The notes below the pieces were generated by a model. That model had not been told where the DNA came from. It worked only from the letters and a program-made list of their open reading frames with translations, and did not search any database. Positions 48,880-64,000 of a stretch of DNA of 64,000 bases are shown here, in pieces. A program made the position numbers and the translations under genes. This stretch comes from Capra hircus (taxonomy: Eukaryota > Chordata > Mammalia > Artiodactyla > Bovidae). The stretch covers positions 101,134,315 to 101,198,314 of the forward strand of contig NC_030810.1 in assembly GCF_001704415.2 (NCBI RefSeq), in the 5' to 3' direction. Every line of letters starts with the position of its first letter. Position 1 is the stretch's first letter.

Positions 48880-51277
48880 TGGAACAGAGGATGACATGGC
48901 CCTTTTTGGAAAGTGGCTCAGATGATGGGTACTATGGATTTCCCTGAGCCTCCACAGAGGAGAGGGATTGAGCCACCTGTCCTAGTGTGGCCGGGTAGTG
49001 TGCAGTACACTCCCTGGAGCCTCCTCTCTGGGGACTCTCTGCTCCCCTCCACCACCCCTGGGTAACAGGCCGAGTGCTTACTAGCTCTTGGAACCCTAGC
49101 CCAGTGGGGAAGATTTTATGGGAACAGGACAGAAAGAAGCAGGGAAGTAACTTTTGAGTTTCCCTCTGTCTCAGAGACCCAGAAATACCCAGGTCCCTTC
49201 TCTCGACAGCTGCTCTCCTAGTCTCTGCCCTGTCCCTCTCTGCCCACCCTTCTCTCATTCATCTGCCCACAGCTTTGTCTAAGGCTTACGGGGGTCATAC
49301 CCCTGGATCCTGATCAGAGAGAGGCCTCACCTTGACTAAGTCATCCAAGCCTGGGAAGCATGTGGGCCTCAATTCGGCCCCCCAAGGCTCCACTCACTGC
49401 CTCTCTGCCTTCCTCCAGCCTGGCCCAGGGCCCGAGGCCCCAGACTAACACGAGGCAATCTCCCCAGAACGCCTTATGGATGACAGCCAAGCTACACATT
49501 AAATGTGGCAGAGGATGCAGGGCACACGTGAATCCCTCACCAGAGCCCCAAGGGCAGCCCGCCTCCTCTGCAGGTGACATTGGGTATAAGGGACCCAAGA
49601 GAGGCCGAGCACTGTTCGCTTGGTCCTCAGACTCAGGCTTCTCTCATGCCCCTCTGTGGTGTTTTGATTCAAACCCCGTGTGGGAGTCTGAGAGAGATCT
49701 CTTGTTGCCTTTGGCCTCTGCTGCCTGAGAAAGGCACAAGAGACACATTGGGAGCCAAGGAGGCCCAGACGAGTGAGGAGGGACAGTGTCTGACCAGATA
49801 CTGTGGTGGGAGTAAGCAGGCCCTTGGCTGGCACAGGAGATCTCGGCACAGGCTGTGTGCCCAGTCTGTCAACTTAGAGTAAGTTTCTGGGTGCCAGGTG
49901 CCTGGGAAAAATTAGGAAGATGGTGACTGTGATGACCACTGGGGGCTGAATGAGGTGACAGAGGAGAAAAGATGCCATGGACCCACCCTGTTCAATGACC
50001 ACTGGGACCCCAAGAGAGGGGAAGTACTGGAATTGGTAAGGGATGGCTGCAGAGACAGGACGAGAGTGAATTAATGCTCCCTGGGAGGCAGGATGCCTGG
50101 GTTTCTTTCTAGAGGCAGATCCCAGTCACCTTTGACCTTTCAGACTTCTGACTTTCTGGGCCCTATGAGGTCAGCTTTCTACCATATGGGCCATTTTCTC
50201 CCAGCTGGAACTTAGGAAAGACAGTTTAGGAGGTAGTGTGATTTTTCTCCCTTTATTTCCCACACTATCCCCCCTCCCACAAGGATCATTCAGGTGGCTA
50301 CCCTACAGCTATTTCAGAGGACCACAGTAGTTCAGGAAAGGAAAGAGGCCGAAAGAGCAAGGGACGTGGGACACTGTTCTGAGGCTTGGGCATGAGAAAG
50401 AATGGCCCAGCTGGGGCTACTGAGCAGGCTCCTCTGTTCCCTATCCCAAACTACCAGGTATGGATGGCATGCTAAGAATTCTCCAGGGAGCAATGTCCCA
50501 GCTTCCCTCATCCCTGGCCTCCCTCCCCCAGTGCCTGTCCTGGGTAGTCCACCTGACAGCTAGCTCTTTATCACTACTGCTGCAGTTCCTGCTCTTCCTT
50601 CTTTCCTGCATTCAGCAAAAGTGCAGTGAAGCATGTAACCCAGCTTTCCCCCTTCCCACTCTTGTGAGCATCTTCTTAGTCTCCAGAGCCTGCCAGACCA
50701 GGGGCTGGCAGGTCCGGCCCCATTCTCTTTAAAGGTGGCTAATGTAATCACAAGCTTCCTTTGCTAAGCTCCGTGGGTATGGGACTGGCTCCCAGCCACT
50801 TTGCAGGAAGAGATAGGTATCAGAACCACTTCTTTCTCTCCTCATGTGGGCTGGGGTCCAGGGGCATCACCCTCAAGAAGTAGGGGTCTTTCTTCTTGTC
50901 TCTGTGTGCCAGTCCAGGGACACATTTGATACTGGACAGCCTCTTTAAAGCAGACCTGAGTGAAACATGGGGAACTACACCGGGGGCAGGGGGGCTCCTG
51001 GAGGAAAGATCTCTGGAATATCCACACTGACTGCAAAATAATCCTTCCCAGAAGTAGAGCGCCTGGGAAATGGAGGGAGAGCTCCTTGGAGTCCTTTTGC
51101 CCAGGGGCACCTGGGACATCTTACTTTTCCCATTAAAGTCCTAAAGGGCCAAGATCAATGGTGGGCTGGGGGCAGAGTGGGCACAAACCCTCTAGCCCTC
51201 ATGGGTCTGGCCTTGTCTCGGAGTATGTTATAGAGAAGGGCAGCTGCAGCTCCAGGACAGGAAGTGGGGGCACTTAC
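48880..51277 (-). other. LINGO4: Putative LINGO4 5' UTR intron
   Basis: Bounded on the left by the acceptor TTCCAG just upstream of the LINGO4 ATG and on the right by the donor GTAAGTG at 51271-51277, both on the minus strand. Contents are unique and fairly GC-rich; I see no SINE or other gene. The pairing of the two sites is inferred. Confidence 0.45.
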
Positions 51278-51700
51278 CAGAGAAGCCGGAGGGTGGCATC
51301 AAGTTGGGCACCGCATCTGTCCAGGGCTGGGGGCCCGTCCCATTCAAGCTGCCCCTCGGCCCGCACCTCCCCGTGTGCCTCACTCCCCGCCTGCCCGCCT
51401 GCCCGCCTGCCCGCCTGCCGGGCGCTGCTGCTATTGCTGCTGCGGCCGCTTGCTGCCAAGACCGAGGTAGAGAGAAGAGCCAGAGAGCATTTCTCCTTTT
51501 TTTTTTTTTCCTCTCTCTCTTTTAAACCGGGCGAGAATGAGTCTGCAGCAACCCTGTTGGTGCAAAATAAATAAATAAAGCAACCAGGGAGGGCTGCAGC
51601 AGTCACCACTACAGGCTGGCAGTGGAGGGGAGGCAGCGCAGGGAGAGGCTTGGAGCCCAGGGGTGGGAGGGTTGGCAGCTCCACAGAGTCTCTCGGACAT
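51278..51700 (-). promoter_or_regulatory. LINGO4: Candidate LINGO4 first exon and promoter
   Basis: A minus-strand donor CTCTG/GTAAGTG ends an exon at 51278. Upstream is CpG-rich DNA with a four-fold (CCTGCCCG) run at about 51387-51420 and a CTG/GCTGCTG stretch. The exon would be non-coding. The 5' end and transcription start are not determined. Confidence 0.45.
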
Positions 51701-53432
51701 CATGACTCCCCCTGGGGAGCTCTGGGGCCGCCCAGGCATTCTCCATAGGGTTGTCTTTCAGTCTCCCAAATGCTGGGAGATTCTGTGCCACCTCTCATTC
51801 TAAATGTCCCCTGTGGGTATCATTTGTGGGGAAAGTTCTCAGTCCAGAACACCCGCTGTGGTGCTTGGTCTGAGATTGCTTCAGTGGGGAGAGGGGGCGT
51901 TCCTGATAGCTCCCTCACCTCTATGGGGGATGGCTCAGGGTAGGGGGCTAGCATCCTTACAGTGTTGATGGCTGCCTGGGCTAGGAACCTGGGTCCTCAT
52001 GCAGAAATGTGATTTCAGAGCAGCGCTAGGATAACCTTCATTAAGGCTCCTCCCACCCGACACACACACCTCTTGCCTTTGAAATCATTTTATAAAGAAT
52101 GGCACAGGTTGGAGTTTATGTTTACACTCCCCTGAGAGGAAAAAAAAAAGAAAGAAAAACCAAACCTCCTGACCACCTGCTGTTTCCCTCCAAGCAGGGC
52201 ACACAGCTATTTATAAAACCAAGAGAAGTTCTCGGGCAAGATCACGGTCTTCTCCACCTTGCCGGACCCAGCGGTATCCACGAAGAGAGTGCTGGAATTG
52301 CATCTGCTTCCTTTCTCATCACAAGAGCAGGGCTGCAGGGTGGGGACCAGACAACTAGTACTCCAAGGGTCTGTTCTTGGCCCTGTGACTGATCAGTGTC
52401 CAGCTACCTCTTCTTTTAGCGATTTCTTGCAACCAAAGACAGCTGCGGCTGGTGTAGAGTTTGGGCCACCCCTGGCCTAAGACTGGTGAACTAGGGCACC
52501 AGGTGAAATGTTCTGGGCTCCCTCAGGATTGGGACTCTGCCCTGGGGCCGCTAAATTCCTCTGAGCTGTGACCTCAAGGAAGACAGATTGTGTCAGATTA
52601 AATGTGTCTATAGAGCCACATGACTGCAGGTTGAGTGTGTGAGTATGTTTCACCTGTCTGTGGATGTGTGTCTCTGATAGATTTGGGTAACCCCTAAAGT
52701 CTATTTTTAAAGTGCACATAAGTCTGAGTTCTACCTGTCTGTCTGTGATGTTCTTGGTCTTCATCATACCCTATCCCTATATGCAAATCCCATAAAATTA
52801 TCATCCCCAGCCCCTCCCTTACTCCCATCCCATCCTTACCCTTCACATATCCAGTTTTTTTTTTTTTTTTTTTTTTAAGACCCCAGAGTGCCTAACCATC
52901 TCCTTGCTGAGCTGGAAGGAAGGGGGCAGGCAGCAAACCTAGTGATGCAGATTCATGTTATACGCAGGTCCTTCTGGGCTCTGGCCGCCAGTCTCCAAGC
53001 TTGTTGCACCACCCCAGCCAAAGCCCCAGGGAAATGCAATGAGGTATTTCAAAGTCCTATTCTTAGCTTCTGAGTCCAGAGTTGAGTTCCATTCATCCAG
53101 GGTGTCCTGGAACCCCCTATTGTCCTGAGGATACCTAGGTCCTCCAAGAGGTCCTTGTATCCCACCCCAGGCCTCCCAGAAGCTGGGGGTGACAGGGCAT
53201 GGGAAAGGAGCCCAGACAAAGCTGAGGCTGGGGACAGAGTCCCTCCATCCCGACCCTCTGGCTCTTGGCCTGCTGCCAGGCAGGCCGGTGGGCTGAAACC
53301 CAGTCTCAGCGTTTGTTCACCCATTCCCCCAAACAGTCAGAGACCACCCTCCAGGGGCCACAGGAAAGGAAAAGACCAAGGGAAAGGTGAGCCAGCAGGC
53401 TATAGGAAAGGCAACGGAGTCCCTCCTCCAGG
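51701..53432 (-). other. RORC: RORC 3' UTR and flank
   Basis: Follows the RORC stop. It has an oligo-T run at 52857-52876 (an A-tail on the minus strand) but no recognised SINE body. I found no canonical AATAAA on the minus strand between 51.7 and 53.4 kb; CATAAA at about 52113-52118 is a weak candidate. Confidence 0.4.
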
Positions 53433-62785
<9,353 letters not shown>

Positions 62786-62789
62786 TGGA

Positions 62790-64000
62790 AGAAGGAGTGA
62801 AGCCAAATGCCACTCAGCAGAGGGTCTGTGGAGGCTGTTTTAGTTTTGCAGAGCGGCTGGGGTTGTATCAGTTCTATGGGGGCAGAGAAAGCAGCTGCAG
62901 AGAGGCCACCTGCTCAGCCCAAGATGAAAAGCTCTAGTTGCCTCCCTCCCGCCTGGGGACCTAGGAGTCCTCACTACTTCACAACACCTGCTTCCCGCCC
63001 AGGGGGCTTCCTCTGAGCTACCCTCCCCCCGCTGGGGCTTGGCCCCCAGGGCAGAGTGTGGGCCTGGTGGGAAGATGTGGTGCACCAGGCGGGAGGCACC
63101 TGGGGGCCAGGTAGAGCTGCCTGCCATCCTCAGCTGGGCTGTGAAGGCTCAGGGAGGGGCTGTGCAGAGGCTGGGGGGCCAAGAGGGCAGGGTCACAGGG
63201 TGGGGCCCAGAGAGGGTAGAGAGAAGCCAGATGGAGCCCAGGAAAGTGGGGGCAGCAAGCCAGCTCTTCTGGATGTCTGAGAGCCAGGGAGCGGATCAAA
63301 CAGAGCTCTGAGGTTCCTGGCCCAGAGCAGAGGGTGGCTGTGTATGGATGCTTACGTGTGTGTACGCGGGCCTCTGCCTCCACCTGTATGAGCCCAAATC
63401 GTGAATGCTAACATTGGCTGGGACTAGAGACCATCGGATCATTCAGATCTCTTGTTTTCCCCTTTACCGAGGAAGGAATAGGCCAGATGAGATCAGATGG
63501 TTGGCCCAGGTTTACACAGCTAGCTTACTCAGGAGCTGGGTCTCTATCCCAGCTCCCCATAGCTTTCCATTCTGCTGGTCCATGTCTGTGATTTCAGGGG
63601 CACACACATCAGTGGGCATGTTGCCTGCTTGAAGGGGTGCTCGTGTGTGCGTGTGTGCATGTGTGCGTGTGTGTACATGAAAGGTATATGTGATTCATGA
63701 GGCAACAGGCATGGCTGCTTGGGCCAGCGTGTACACGGTGCATATGTGTGTGCTAGTGTTTGTTCACTGGCTGCCAGGACCCTCCCCTTCTCCCACTAAG
63801 CTCACTGTAACCTACCTCCCTGGTGCCTTCGCTGTGGTTGGTTACTGGCCCCAGGTTCATTTCTACTTTGCCCATCCTTGTCAATGCCCACAGCTCCCTG
63901 CTAAGTTTCAGGGATGAGCCGCTGGCCTCCCCACCAGCCAGTCTTTGGAGGGACTGGGCAGGGATGGGTTCTCTTTCAGGTCTTTTCATCACTCCTAAGG
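62790..64000 (-). other. RORC: RORC 5' intron; ROR-gamma-t start not found
   Basis: Upstream of the first zinc-finger exon. I looked for the short ROR-gamma-t first exon (ending ATG AGA A before a donor) and for the exon encoding the KKTHTS end of the longer isoform, and found neither. A MIR-like fragment lies at about 63395-63560 and a GT-rich microsatellite-like stretch at 63640-63685. Confidence 0.5.

Overview
This is a ruminant (most likely bovid) chromosomal segment. The dense Bov-tA SINEs, tRNA-Glu (CHR-type) SINEs, a BovB/RTE LINE remnant and ruminant-type L1 copies point to the clade. The gene order MRPL9 - OAZ3 - TDRKH - LINGO4 - RORC matches human 1q21.3, whose cattle counterpart is chromosome 3 by established synteny. 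I could not separate cattle from other bovids by eye.

Layout. 1-2050: SINE-bearing flank with one orphan exon-like stretch. 2381-8927 (-): MRPL9, seven coding exons, with a GC-rich promoter at about 8.93-9.19 kb. 9.2-12.0 kb: old L2 LINE with nested SINEs. 12090-15015 (+): OAZ3, five coding exons, which starts at CUG and needs a +1 ribosomal frameshift. 17533-23906 (-): TDRKH, twelve coding exons, convergent with OAZ3 and using one GC-AG intron. 24-38 kb: the probable long 5' UTR intron of TDRKH, filled with L2, BovB, L1 and SINE copies. 38.8-40.3 kb: a GC-rich promoter region with seven CCAAT boxes, a perfect 77-bp tandem duplication, two MYB-type sites and a first-exon-like sequence on the + strand. 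40.4-47 kb: intergenic repeats and unrecognised unique DNA. 47081-48865 (-): LINGO4, a single-exon CDS, with a candidate 5' non-coding exon ending at 51278. 53433-62419 (-): RORC, the nine exons shared by the ROR-gamma isoforms; the isoform-specific 5' ends lie beyond the window.

The genes do not form one pathway. MRPL9 is a mitoribosomal protein. OAZ3 (haploid male germ cell antizyme) and TDRKH (piRNA trimming platform on mitochondria) are germline genes lying tail to tail. LINGO4 is a neuronal-type LRR-Ig membrane protein. RORC is a nuclear receptor for the Th17/ILC3 and metabolic programmes. All five reading frames look intact. Exon boundaries were read by hand from splice signals and checked for phase across every junction: MRPL9 gives 267 aa, OAZ3 235 aa, TDRKH 560 aa, LINGO4 594 aa, and RORC 495 aa visible. 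Comparisons with human proteins come from memory of those families, not from a search.
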